Shown here: piece after piece, positions 6,573 to 13,552 of the stretch | Numbering within the stretch: position 1 is the stretch's first letter | How the letters are laid out: each line of letters opens with the position of its first letter | Source: Streptomyces sp. NRRL F-5727 | GTDB lineage: Bacteria; Actinomycetota; Actinomycetes; Streptomycetales; Streptomycetaceae | Assembly: GCF_000719555.1 (NCBI RefSeq) | Contig: NZ_JOGX01000095.1 | Coordinates: 1 to 18,372 of the forward strand | Direction: 5' to 3' | Length of the DNA: 18,372 nucleotides | The notes under the pieces: generated by a model | What the model was told of the DNA's origin: nothing | The model's database searches: none | What the model saw: only the letters and a program-made list of their open reading frames with translations | Position numbers and translations under genes: made by a program

Positions 6573-6728
6573 CCGCCTCAGGGCCTCCCCTAGGGGTCCG
6601 GGGCGGTTCCGATCAACTTTCGTGGTACGCCGGGACGGCCGCGCACCACCGAAGGCGTACAGAGCCGGCCGTCGATTGTCACCCCAGGTCAGATGTGGCG
6701 GCGGGGCCTCTCCGAACATGCTGGCGGA
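6573..6728. other. Region upstream of cydA
   Basis: The region holds the palindrome CCCCTAGGGG (6587-6596) and mildly AT-rich DNA around 6610-6625. I looked for a Rex operator (TGTGAA-N-TTCACA type), the usual redox switch of Streptomyces cyd genes, and found none. No convincing -35/-10 pair was found. The open frame of cydA extends back to ATG 6693. Confidence 0.4.
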
Positions 6729-8015
6729 GTGCATCAGGACGTACTCGATCTCGCGCGGCTCCAGTTCGGCCTCACCGCCGCAGGCCACTTCCTCTTCGTC
6801 GCCCTCACGCTGGGCCTCGGGACGATCGTGGCCGTCCTCCAGACCCGCGCCACCCTCACCCGGCGCCCGGAGGACGCCCGCCAGGTCCGCTTCTGGGGCC
6901 AGCTGTACGTGATCAACTACGCGGTCGGGATCGTCACCGGCCTCGTCATGGAGTTCCAGTTCGGCATGGCCTGGAGCGGCCTCACCCACGAGGCGGGCAA
7001 CATACTCGGCGCGTCCCTGGCCGTGGAGACGCTCGTCGCGTTCTTCGTCGAGTCCACCTTCCTCGGCCTGTGGATCTTCGGCTGGCACCGGCTCGGCCGC
7101 TGGGCCCACCTGGCGACGATCTGGGTCGTGGTCCTCACCGCCTACCTCTCCGCGTACTGGATCCTCGTCTCCAACGGCTTCCTCAACCATCCGGTGGGGT
7201 ACGGCTCCGAGGGCGGCGAGCTCGTCCTGACCGACCCGGCCGCGGTCCTCACCAACCCGGCCGCGCTCCTCCCGCTCGCCCACATCCTGGCGGGGGCGCT
7301 GCTCACCGCGGGCTTCTTCATGGCCGGGGTGAGCGCCCACCACCTCTTCCGGCGGACGGCGGAGGCGGACTTCTTCCGTCGGAGCCTGCGGACCGGCGTC
7401 TTCGTCGCGGCGCCGGCACTGATGGCGGCGGCGGTCAGCGGCGGACTCCAGTTCGCGTCCCTCGCCTCCTTCCAGCCGATGAAGGCGGCCGTCCTCCAGG
7501 GGCAGGCGGCCGAGATAGCCCGGGTGCAGGCCGAGTTGACGACCCGCTTCGGCCCCGGCGACTACATACCCTCCGAGGGGCTGACCCGGGGCGGCGGTCT
7601 GGTGATGCTCATCAGCTTCGGGCTGATGCTGTACCTCTGCTTCGCCGGGGTGATCCTCGCCGCGTTCCGGAAGGCCGTCCTGAGGTTCCGGCTGTGGCAC
7701 CTGGTCCTCATGGCCTCCATGCCGCTGCCGTACCTCGCCATGACCGGCGGCTGGGTCTTCCGTGAGGCGGGCCGTCAGCCCTGGGTGGTGTACGGCCTGC
7801 TGAGGACCGAGGACGCCGTCTCGGAGCTCTCCCCCGGCACGATGCGGCTCTCCCTGGCGGTGTTCGCCACGCTCTTCCTGCTGCTCGCCGTCCTGAACTT
7901 CTGGCTGCTGGCCCGGCACGCCCGCCGCGGCCCGGTCGAGACGGGCCTCGGCCACGACGAGCGCGTCCAGGAGGACTCCCCGCCCGTCCCCACCGCACCC
8001 CTGCCCCGCTACTGA
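6729..8015 (+). CDS. cydA: Cytochrome bd-type oxidase subunit I, reduced form
   Basis: The protein has 428 residues if it starts at GTG 6729, which gives an N-terminus (VHQDVLDLARLQFGLTAAGHF) matching E. coli CydA; ATG 6693 would add 12 residues. This integral-membrane subunit carries the haems and reduces O2. Conserved residues are His20 (E. coli His19), Glu100 and Glu108 (Glu99, Glu107), His185 (His186), Met293 (Met393) and GRQPW. Departures are unusual: the Q-loop between Lys252 and Met293 is about 41 residues (about 140 in E. coli), position 257 is Gln where E. coli has the quinol-binding Glu257, the Arg two residues before Met393 is Leu, and the usual GD before the Q-loop is missing. The partner cydB follows. 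The family is clear, but quinol oxidation is doubtful. Confidence 0.9.
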   Translation: MHQDVLDLARLQFGLTAAGHFLFVALTLGLGTIVAVLQTRATLTRRPEDARQVRFWGQLYVINYAVGIVTGLVMEFQFGMAWSGLTHEAGNILGASLAVETLVAFFVESTFLGLWIFGWHRLGRWAHLATIWVVVLTAYLSAYWILVSNGFLNHPVGYGSEGGELVLTDPAAVLTNPAALLPLAHILAGALLTAGFFMAGVSAHHLFRRTAEADFFRRSLRTGVFVAAPALMAAAVSGGLQFASLASFQPMKAAVLQGQAAEIARVQAELTTRFGPGDYIPSEGLTRGGGLVMLISFGLMLYLCFAGVILAAFRKAVLRFRLWHLVLMASMPLPYLAMTGGWVFREAGRQPWVVYGLLRTEDAVSELSPGTMRLSLAVFATLFLLLAVLNFWLLARHARRGPVETGLGHDERVQEDSPPVPTAPLPRY

Positions 8016-8026
8016 CCCCGCCTCCC

Positions 8027-8068
8027 GGCACCGGCACCAACACCGGCACCGACACCGACACCGACACC
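8027..8068. repeat. Hexanucleotide tandem repeat between cydA and cydB
   Basis: Seven units of GRCACC-type hexamers: GGCACC twice, AACACC, GGCACC, GACACC three times. It sits wholly in the 103-nt spacer, 11 nt past the cydA stop and about 40 nt before the cydB ribosome site, in neither gene's frame. It is probably slippage-prone. Confidence 0.9.
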
Positions 8069-8109
8069 GCAAGCGGACCCGACACCACACGCCGATCCGA
8101 CCCGGCCCG

Positions 8110-8114
8110 AGGAG
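8110..8114 (+). promoter_or_regulatory. Ribosome binding site of cydB
   Basis: AGGAG (within CGAGGAGAACC) lies 4 nt before GTG 8119 and fixes the start of the short CydB. Confidence 0.8.
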
Positions 8115-8118
8115 AACC

Positions 8119-8898
8119 GTGGAAACCCTGGCCGTCGCCCTGCTCGCCCTCTGCACCACCGGCTGGTTCGTGCTCGCCGGCACGGACCTCGGCAGCGGCA
8201 TGCTGCTGCCCTGGCTCGGCCGCGGCGACTCCGAACGCAGGCTCGTCCTCGCCTCCTTCGCCCCCTTCTTCCTGGGGAACGAGGTGTGGCTGGTCGCCAC
8301 CGCCGGTGTCCTCGTCGGCTGCTTCCCCGCGCTGGAGGGCGAGCTGCTGAGCGGCCAGGCGCCCGTCCTCGTGGCGCTCCTGGCCGGATGGATCGTGCGC
8401 GACGCCGGCCTGTGGTCGCGGGGCCGGGGGCCTGGGGCCCGCTGGCGGGCGGCCTGCGACGCCGGCGTGACGGCCGGCAGCTGGGCGGTCGCCCTGTCCT
8501 GGGGCCTGCTGCTCGCGGCCCTTCTCACCGGCAGACCGTACGAGCCCGCCACCGGGCCCGTCGCCGTCGTGGCCGCGGCGGCGGTCGCCGCCCTGTTCGC
8601 GGCGCACGGTCTCGCCTTCGCCTCACTGCGGCTCACCGGCGCCCCGTACCAGCGGGCCCGGCGGCTGGTCGGCCGGGCCGGGCGGCCCTGGCACCCGCTC
8701 GCGCTCACCGCCGTCCTGCTGGGCGGGCTGCCGCTGTGGGCGGGCTCGGCCCTGCCGCTGGCCGAGCGGGCGGCGGCGCCCGGGACGCTGGCCCTGCTGG
8801 TCCCGGCGCTGGCCGTCGTCACCCCGCTGCTCGCGGCCGTCCAGGGGTGGATCTGGTACACCTTCCGGGGCCGTGTCACCGGCCCCTCGTACCTGTGA
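8119..8898 (+). CDS. cydB: Cytochrome bd-type oxidase subunit II, short form
   Basis: The protein has 259 residues, against 379 in E. coli and usually 330 or more. The start is GTG 8119, with AGGAG upstream. CydB supports subunit I in the membrane. The N-terminus retains family features (GTDLGSGMLLPWLGRGDSERR and FFLGNEVWL, matching E. coli GNQVWL). The C-terminal stretch WIWYTFRGRVTGPSYL resembles the end of full-length CydB (YWKMFGRI...). It therefore looks internally shortened rather than truncated at the end. I count about seven hydrophobic spans instead of eight or more, near 3-22, 48-66, 80-97, 112-137, 143-170, 194-210 and 222-245. It is paired with the reduced CydA. No cydC/cydD exporter genes are in the window, so haem maturation factors must lie elsewhere. 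Confidence 0.85.
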   Translation: METLAVALLALCTTGWFVLAGTDLGSGMLLPWLGRGDSERRLVLASFAPFFLGNEVWLVATAGVLVGCFPALEGELLSGQAPVLVALLAGWIVRDAGLWSRGRGPGARWRAACDAGVTAGSWAVALSWGLLLAALLTGRPYEPATGPVAVVAAAAVAALFAAHGLAFASLRLTGAPYQRARRLVGRAGRPWHPLALTAVLLGGLPLWAGSALPLAERAAAPGTLALLVPALAVVTPLLAAVQGWIWYTFRGRVTGPSYL

Positions 8899-8900
8899 CC

Positions 8901-8921
8901 CGCCCCGGGCGAGCGGGGGCG
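8901..8921. terminator. Bidirectional stem-loop between convergent cydB and the AI-2E gene
   Basis: CGCCCC (8901-8906) pairs with GGGGCG (8916-8921), 9-nt loop, filling almost the whole 23-nt gap between two converging genes. All stem pairs are G-C. It probably terminates both transcripts. Confidence 0.55.
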
Positions 8922-10253
8922 TCAGGCGTCCTCGGAGCTCCCCGGGTTTTCCTTCTTGGAGTGGAGGGCCTTCTGGAGCCGTGCCACGACGGCCTCGCCG
9001 TACCTGCGGTGGCCGTGCACCCGCGGGTCGTCCGTGACGTCGTACCGCTTCACGTACGCACCGAGGAACGCCTGCAGGGTGGCCACGGCCGGGATGGCGA
9101 TCAGCGCGCCGACGGCACCGAGCAGGGCCGTGCCCGCGATCACCGAGCCGAAGGCGACCGCCGGGTGGATGTCGACCGTCTTGGAGGTGAGCTTCGGCTG
9201 GAGGACGTAGTTCTCGAACTGCTGGTAGATCACGACGAAGCCGAGCACCCACAGCGCGTACCAGGGGTTCACCGTGAAGGCGATCAGCATCGGCAGCGCG
9301 CCGGCCAGGTAGGTGCCGATGGTGGGGATGAACTGGGAGACCAGGCCGACCCAGACCGCGAGGGCGGGGGCGTAGGGCACGTCGAGGATCTCGAAGAGCA
9401 CGAAGTGCGCGACACCGGAGATCAGGGCCATCAGGCCGCGCGAGTAGAGGTAGCCGCCGGTCTTGTCGACCGCGATCTCCCAGGCGCGCAGCACCTCGGC
9501 CTGGCGGGCGGGCGGCAGGACGGAGCAGAGCGCGCGGCGCAGGCGGGGCCCGTCGGCGGCGAAGTAGAAGGCGAAGAGGAAGATCGTCAGCAGCCGGAAG
9601 AGCCCGCCGAGGACGGTCGCGGAGACGTCGAGGACACCGGTGGCGCTGTTCTGCACGTACTTCTGCAGCCAGTCCGACTTGAGCACGCTGTCCTGGACCT
9701 CGACCCGGGAGAGGTCGGTGTGGAAGGTCTGGTTGATCCAGTTGATCAGTGAGTCGAGGTACTTGGGGACGTTCTCGACCATGTCGACGATCTGGCCGGC
9801 GAGCATCGAGCCGAGCAGCACGACGAAGCCGATGCCGACGACCAGGACGCCGAAGAAGACGAGGAAGGTGGCGAGCCCCCGGCGCATCCCGCGCGCCGCC
9901 ATGCGGCCGACGGCCGGTTCGATGGCGAGCGCCAGGAAGAAGGCGAGGAGGATGTTGACGAGCAGGCCGACGAGCTGGTGGAAGGCCCAGTCGCCGAGGA
10001 GGAAACAGGCGTAGAGGGCGAGCGCGAGGACCATCGCGCGCGGGAGCCAGGGGGGCATGCGCGCCCCGGACGCCGCGGTGGTGGCGCCGGCCTCGGCGGG
10101 CGGCCGGGGCGGCTGCCCGCCGGATTCGGCGACGGCGCCCGGCGACGGGCTCGCGTCGGGCGCCTCGGTCCGGGCGACGGCGGGCGTCGCCGGTGTCTTC
10201 TGGGTGGTCTTCTCGGTTTCGTCAGTCGGGGCCACCCCGCCAGTCTCGCGCAC
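8922..10253 (-). CDS. AI-2E family (UPF0118) transporter/permease
   Basis: The 443-residue membrane protein has the AI-2E_transport (PerM/TqsA) layout. The N-terminus (about 65 residues, Pro/Ala/Thr rich) is a disordered cytoplasmic extension. Spans then follow: RAMVLALALYACFLLGDW, HQLVGLLVNILLAFFLALAIEP, ATFLVFFGVLVVGIGFVV, a soluble insertion (about residues 150-200, ENVPKYLDSLINWINQTFHTD), and C-terminal spans with the family motif QFIPTIGTYLAG and FENYVLQPKLTSKTVDIHP. Members are proposed to export autoinducer-2 or act as Na+/H+-linked carriers; no substrate is assigned. GTG 10235 is an alternative start six codons in. The last 40 residues are charged (YDVTDDPRVHGHRRYGEAVV), and the gene converges on cydB. 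Confidence 0.9.
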   Translation of the reverse strand: MRETGGVAPTDETEKTTQKTPATPAVARTEAPDASPSPGAVAESGGQPPRPPAEAGATTAASGARMPPWLPRAMVLALALYACFLLGDWAFHQLVGLLVNILLAFFLALAIEPAVGRMAARGMRRGLATFLVFFGVLVVGIGFVVLLGSMLAGQIVDMVENVPKYLDSLINWINQTFHTDLSRVEVQDSVLKSDWLQKYVQNSATGVLDVSATVLGGLFRLLTIFLFAFYFAADGPRLRRALCSVLPPARQAEVLRAWEIAVDKTGGYLYSRGLMALISGVAHFVLFEILDVPYAPALAVWVGLVSQFIPTIGTYLAGALPMLIAFTVNPWYALWVLGFVVIYQQFENYVLQPKLTSKTVDIHPAVAFGSVIAGTALLGAVGALIAIPAVATLQAFLGAYVKRYDVTDDPRVHGHRRYGEAVVARLQKALHSKKENPGSSEDA

Positions 10254-10301
10254 CCGGCGGACGTTCCGGCCGGGTCCCGGCGGATCGCCGCCGGCCGCGG
10301 C

Positions 10302-10496
10302 TCAGCGCTTCTCGGCGGGTACGTCCATGGCGGCGCAGACCACCCGCCACACGTCCTTCGCCTCCCAGCCGGCGTTCAGCGCCTCGTGGACGGTCCGGCC
10401 GCCCAGCTCGGACAGCACGTGGTCGCGGGCGAAGGAGTCCGCGTACCCGGAGCCGAAGTGGTCGGCCATCCGCTCCCAGAAAATCGTCAACCGCAT
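10302..10496 (-). CDS. DUF3046 family protein
   Basis: This is a 64-residue protein with the short conserved actinobacterial DUF3046 pattern: MRLTIFWERM at the start, FGSGYADSFARDHVLSELGG in the middle, and a C-terminal helix NAGWEAKDVWRVVCAAMDVP. No function is established for the family as far as I know. In mycobacteria the gene lies directly upstream of recA (from memory, Rv2738c next to recA Rv2737c); here a region of about 7.5 kb separates the two. There is no good ribosome site, and GATACT (10508-10503, minus strand) stands 6 nt before the ATG, so a leaderless message is possible but lacks a good -35. Confidence 0.9.
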   Translation of the reverse strand: MRLTIFWERMADHFGSGYADSFARDHVLSELGGRTVHEALNAGWEAKDVWRVVCAAMDVPAEKR

Positions 10497-10541
10497 GACC
10501 CCAGTATCCCGCTCCCAAGAGTGCAGCCAGCCCGCTGGGGC

Positions 10542-10569
10542 TTGCCACCGCGCGGTTCCGCCCTACGGT
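10542..10569 (+). promoter_or_regulatory. Leaderless promoter of the terpenoid-cyclase-fold gene
   Basis: On the plus strand -35 TTGCCA (10542-10547), 16-nt spacer, -10 TACGGT (10564-10569), then 6 nt to ATG 10576. The predicted transcript would start at or next to the A of the ATG. There is no ribosome site, fitting a leaderless message. Confidence 0.6.
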
Positions 10570-10575
10570 CGGAAC

Positions 10576-11526
10576 ATGGCCGAAAAACCCCTCTCCTCCC
10601 CGACCTCCCCGCCGGCGGCCCCCGGATCGCCGCTGGCCCGCGCCGAGCGGTTCGTCTGGCTGACGGCCCGGGTGCTGGAACAGCGCCGTTTCGCCTACCA
10701 CTTCCTGCGCGGCGGCGCGGATCCGGTGGAGGCGGCCCTGACCGCGTACCTCGACGAGGACGGCGGTTACGGCCACGGACTCGAACCGGACCTGCGGGGC
10801 CCGGTGAGCCAGCCGCTGCACACCGCCCACGCGCTGCGGGTCCTCGACTCGATCGGGCGCTGCGGCGGGCTGCGGGTGGAGCGGATCTGCCGCTATCTGA
10901 CGGCGGTCTCCACACACGAGGGCGCGCTGCCGGCGATCCATCCCGCGCAGCGCGGCTATCCGTCGGCGCCGTTCGTGCCGATCGTGGACGACCCGCCCGG
11001 GGAACTGCTCTCGACGGGCCCGGTGGTGGGCACCCTCCACCGCAACCAGGTCTGGCACGCCTGGCTGTTCCGGGCCACCGAGTTCTGCTGGGCGGCGGTG
11101 GAGTCGCTGGAGAAGTCCCACCCGTACGAGGTGCAGGCGGCGGTGGCGTTCCTCGACTCGGCGCCGGACCGGCCGCGGGCCGAGGCGGCCGCCGACCGGC
11201 TCGGGCGGCTGGTGCGCGAGCAGCGGCTCGCCGTGCTGGACCCGGACCGCCCGGAGGATTTCCCGGTGGCCGACGGGTACGCGCCGGGCGAGCACCACTA
11301 CCCGCACGACTACGCGCGCGTGCCGGACTCGCTCGCCCGGGGCTGGTTCACCGACGAGGAGCTGTCCCGCTCGCTGGACTTCCTCGCGGCGGAGCAGGCC
11401 GAGGACGGGGGCTGGCCGATCCGGTGGCGGGCCTGGGCGCCGGGCTCGGCCCTGGAGTGGCGGCCGATCGTCACGATCGAGGCCCTGCGCACCCTGCGCG
11501 CGTACGGGCGCCCGCTGGACGACTGA
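10576..11526 (+). CDS. Hypothetical protein with prenyltransferase/squalene-oxidase-like repeats
   Basis: The protein has 316 residues and starts at ATG 10576. Repeated helical segments resemble the alpha/alpha-barrel of prenyltransferases and squalene-hopene cyclases: DEDGGYGHGLEPDL (57-70), QPLHTAHALRVLDSIGRC, then FLAAEQAEDGGWPIRW with the QW-like EDGGW and RPIVTIEALRTLRAYGRP near the C-terminus. An HRNQVWHAWLF segment lies in the middle. The DxDD motif of class II cyclases is not evident, and there is no signal peptide. It may be a non-catalytic or atypical barrel protein binding a hydrophobic ligand; this is inference. The gene diverges from the DUF3046 gene across 79 nt and converges on azlD. 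Confidence 0.75.
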   Translation: MAEKPLSSPTSPPAAPGSPLARAERFVWLTARVLEQRRFAYHFLRGGADPVEAALTAYLDEDGGYGHGLEPDLRGPVSQPLHTAHALRVLDSIGRCGGLRVERICRYLTAVSTHEGALPAIHPAQRGYPSAPFVPIVDDPPGELLSTGPVVGTLHRNQVWHAWLFRATEFCWAAVESLEKSHPYEVQAAVAFLDSAPDRPRAEAAADRLGRLVREQRLAVLDPDRPEDFPVADGYAPGEHHYPHDYARVPDSLARGWFTDEELSRSLDFLAAEQAEDGGWPIRWRAWAPGSALEWRPIVTIEALRTLRAYGRPLDD

Positions 11527-11572
11527 CCGGGTTCACGCGTGCCTGGTCCGGTCGGTCGTCCGTGGGTGCGGT

Positions 11573-11899
11573 TCAGCCGCCCAGGGCCCGTACTCCCGCG
11601 GTCACGGCGACGGCGGCACCCACCACGACCAGGAAGGGCGCGCGCAGGACGAGCGCGAGCGCGGCGGCGCCGACGCCGGCGGCCCGGGCGTCCAGGGCGA
11701 GAGCGGTGCCCGTGCCGAAGGTCTGCTGGGCGGTGAGCGCCGCGAGCAGGGCGACGGGGAGGAGCGCGGCGAGCCGCTGGACGAGCGGCCGCTCCAGGGT
11801 CTGGGCCGGCACGAGCAGGCCGGCCAGCTTGACCAGGTAGCAGCCGGCGACGGTGAGGCCGATGGCGACCCAGACCTGGGTGCTGTTCATGGCGTTCAT
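11573..11899 (-). CDS. azlD: AzlD family branched-chain amino-acid exporter, small subunit
   Basis: This is a 108-residue hydrophobic protein with four likely spans (about 6-26, 40-58, 64-78, 85-104) of the AzlD/BrnE type, including KLAGLLVPAQTLERP and LAALLPVALLAAL. With AzlC it forms an exporter for branched-chain amino acids (BrnFE in Corynebacterium, by family). The start ATG 11899 overlaps the azlC stop (ATGA); a second ATG at 11890 would drop three residues. It is last in the araC-type regulator-azlC-azlD operon. Confidence 0.9.
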   Translation of the reverse strand: MNAMNSTQVWVAIGLTVAGCYLVKLAGLLVPAQTLERPLVQRLAALLPVALLAALTAQQTFGTGTALALDARAAGVGAAALALVLRAPFLVVVGAAVAVTAGVRALGG

Positions 11900-12681
11900 C
11901 GAGCGGCCTCCTCGTCCGGTCCCGGCTCCTGCTGTGCCCGACGGCCCTGGAACCAGAGGACGGCCGGGGCGGCGAGCGCCGCGACGAGGACGGGGACACC
12001 GGCCGGCAGCACGGGCAGCAGGCCCAGGCCGAGGACGACGGCGATCGCGGCGGTGGCACGCTCGGTCGCCGACCTCAGCATCGGGGCGAGCAGGGCGAGG
12101 AAGACGGCCGGCCCGGCGGCGTCCAGCCCCCAGGCGGCGGTGTCGCCGATGGCCTCGGCGCCGAGCGCCCCGAGCAGGGTGGTGAGGTTCCACAGGGCGT
12201 ACAGGGTGAGCCCGGTGACGGTGAAGCCGATCCGGGCGGACCTGCGGTCCGGCTGGGCGAGCGCGACGGCGGTGGTCTCGTCGATGACCCACTGCGCGGC
12301 GAACGGCTTCACGAAGCCGGGCAGGGAGAGGAGCTGGGAGAGGCGCAGCCCGTAGAAGGCGTTGCGGGTGCCGAGGAAGAAGGCGCCCGCGGCGGCCGTG
12401 AACGGGTTCCCGCCGCCGGCGAGGGCGCCGACGAGGGCGAACTGCGAGGCGCCCGTGAAGACGAGCAGGCTGAGGACGCAGGTCTGGAGGAGGGTGAGCC
12501 CGGCGCCGGCCGAGGTCACGCCGAAGGCGAAGCCGGAGAGTCCGACGGCGACGCCGACGCCGAGCGCGTCCCTGACCACGGCCGCCTCGGGCTTCCGGGC
12601 GCCGGCGGCGGGCCCCGCCGTGCCGGCGGGCGGGTCGTCACGTATGTCCCGCGGGGCGGGACGAGCTGTCTGTTCTGCCAC
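11896..12681 (-). CDS. azlC: AzlC family branched-chain amino-acid exporter, large subunit
   Basis: The protein has 261 residues when started at GTG 12681, 10 nt past the regulator's TAA, with GGGCGG abutting the start. An upstream in-frame extension to 12741 lies within the regulator gene and is unlikely. The N-terminus (about 35 residues, Pro/Ala/Asp rich) is cytoplasmic. Then follows the AzlC core: DALGVGVAVGLSGFAFG, FTGASQFALVGALAGGGN, TRNAFYGLRLSQLL, WVIDETTAVALAQ and six to seven spans, ending in a charged tail (RRAQQEPGPDEE). It pairs with AzlD to export branched-chain amino acids. It is translationally coupled to azlD. Confidence 0.92.
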   Translation of the reverse strand: MAEQTARPAPRDIRDDPPAGTAGPAAGARKPEAAVVRDALGVGVAVGLSGFAFGVTSAGAGLTLLQTCVLSLLVFTGASQFALVGALAGGGNPFTAAAGAFFLGTRNAFYGLRLSQLLSLPGFVKPFAAQWVIDETTAVALAQPDRRSARIGFTVTGLTLYALWNLTTLLGALGAEAIGDTAAWGLDAAGPAVFLALLAPMLRSATERATAAIAVVLGLGLLPVLPAGVPVLVAALAAPAVLWFQGRRAQQEPGPDEEAAR

Positions 12682-12691
12682 CCGCCCGACG

Positions 12692-13552
12692 TTACGGAGC
12701 GGCCGGCGGCGCGTCTTGTACGTTCTTGCGCCCCAGGCCACGGGCCCGCTGGTAGGCCCCGGGCGGGACGCCGACGCTTCGGGTGAAGTGCCGGTTCAGA
12801 TGAGGCTGGTCGGTGAAGCCGACGGCGACGGCGGCCTCGGCGGGTGCCGTCCCGGCGTCCAGCAGCCGCCGGGCCCGGCGCACCCGCGCGTCGGTGAGCC
12901 AGGTGTGCGGCGGCATGCCGTACTCGGCGCGAAAGGCCCGCAGCAGGGCGAACGGGCTGGTCCCGAGCTCGGCGGCGAGCCGCTCCAGGGTGGGCGGCTC
13001 GGCCATCCGATCCTCCAGGACGGCACGCGCCCGCGCCGCGTCCCGGGCCCCCGCGCTCCGCGGCGCCAGCGGTCGCAGCCGGCCGCCGTGACTGCGCAGC
13101 ATCCGCGCCGTGACCAGGCGCAGCAGACTGTCGGCGGCGAGCGCGTTGCCCTCCTCCGCGGCCCGGTGCACGCCGATGACGAGCTGGGCGGCGTAAGGGT
13201 CGTCGACGACGGGCTGGGTGAAGCCGACCGGGCCGCGGACGGCGATGACGTCGGCGGCGATGGACCGGATGAGCTCCGCGTCCGGGTAGATGGTGCGGTA
13301 GGTCCATCCCTCGGGGATGCCCGCGTGACCGGTGTGCGGGGTGTCCGGGTTGACCAGGGCGATCTGCCCCGGCCCGGCGTGGACGAGGTCGTTCTTGTAG
13401 TGGAACGCCTCGACGCCCTCGGTGATCGCCGCATAGACGAAGGACTCGTGGGTGTGCCGGGAGAAGGTCTTCTCGATGTAGTGGGCGTGCAGCAGGTCCA
13501 CGCCCGGCAGCTCGGCGTACTGCCAGTACCGTGCCCGCTCGCCCCTCGCCAT
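12692..13552 (-). CDS. AraC family transcriptional regulator
   Basis: The protein has 286 residues starting MARGERARYW at ATG 13552 (an open extension to 13651 has no family homology that I can see). The N-terminal AraC-binding cupin (about 10-110) shows FSRHTHESFVYAAITEG and VNPDTPHTGHAG, with HxH-like residues in the arm that may sense an amino acid. The C-terminal domain (about 190-277) has two helix-turn-helix motifs: LERLAAELGTSPFALLRAFRAEYG and EAAVAVGFTDQPHLNRHFTRSVGVPPGAY. The first gene of the operon, it probably controls azlC and azlD in response to branched-chain amino acids or a related compound; this is inferred from position. Confidence 0.92.
   Translation of the reverse strand: MARGERARYWQYAELPGVDLLHAHYIEKTFSRHTHESFVYAAITEGVEAFHYKNDLVHAGPGQIALVNPDTPHTGHAGIPEGWTYRTIYPDAELIRSIAADVIAVRGPVGFTQPVVDDPYAAQLVIGVHRAAEEGNALAADSLLRLVTARMLRSHGGRLRPLAPRSAGARDAARARAVLEDRMAEPPTLERLAAELGTSPFALLRAFRAEYGMPPHTWLTDARVRRARRLLDAGTAPAEAAVAVGFTDQPHLNRHFTRSVGVPPGAYQRARGLGRKNVQDAPPAAP

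Noticed and set aside
6587..6596. CCCCTAGGGG as a transcription terminator
   Set aside because: It is a perfect palindrome without a loop, so only a weak hairpin could form; it is better left as an unexplained palindrome.
6556..6728. Rex operator upstream of cydA
   Set aside because: No TGTGAA/TTCACA-type inverted repeat is present on reading either strand.
8027..8068. Hexamer repeat as CRISPR or coding repeat
   Set aside because: Units are only 6 bp without spacers and the stretch is out of frame with both flanking genes.
6516..8879. A 787-residue minus-strand open frame antisense to cydA and cydB
   Set aside because: It is low-complexity and reads through the hexamer repeat as Arg/Cys. 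Both cyd genes have proper family motifs on the plus strand.
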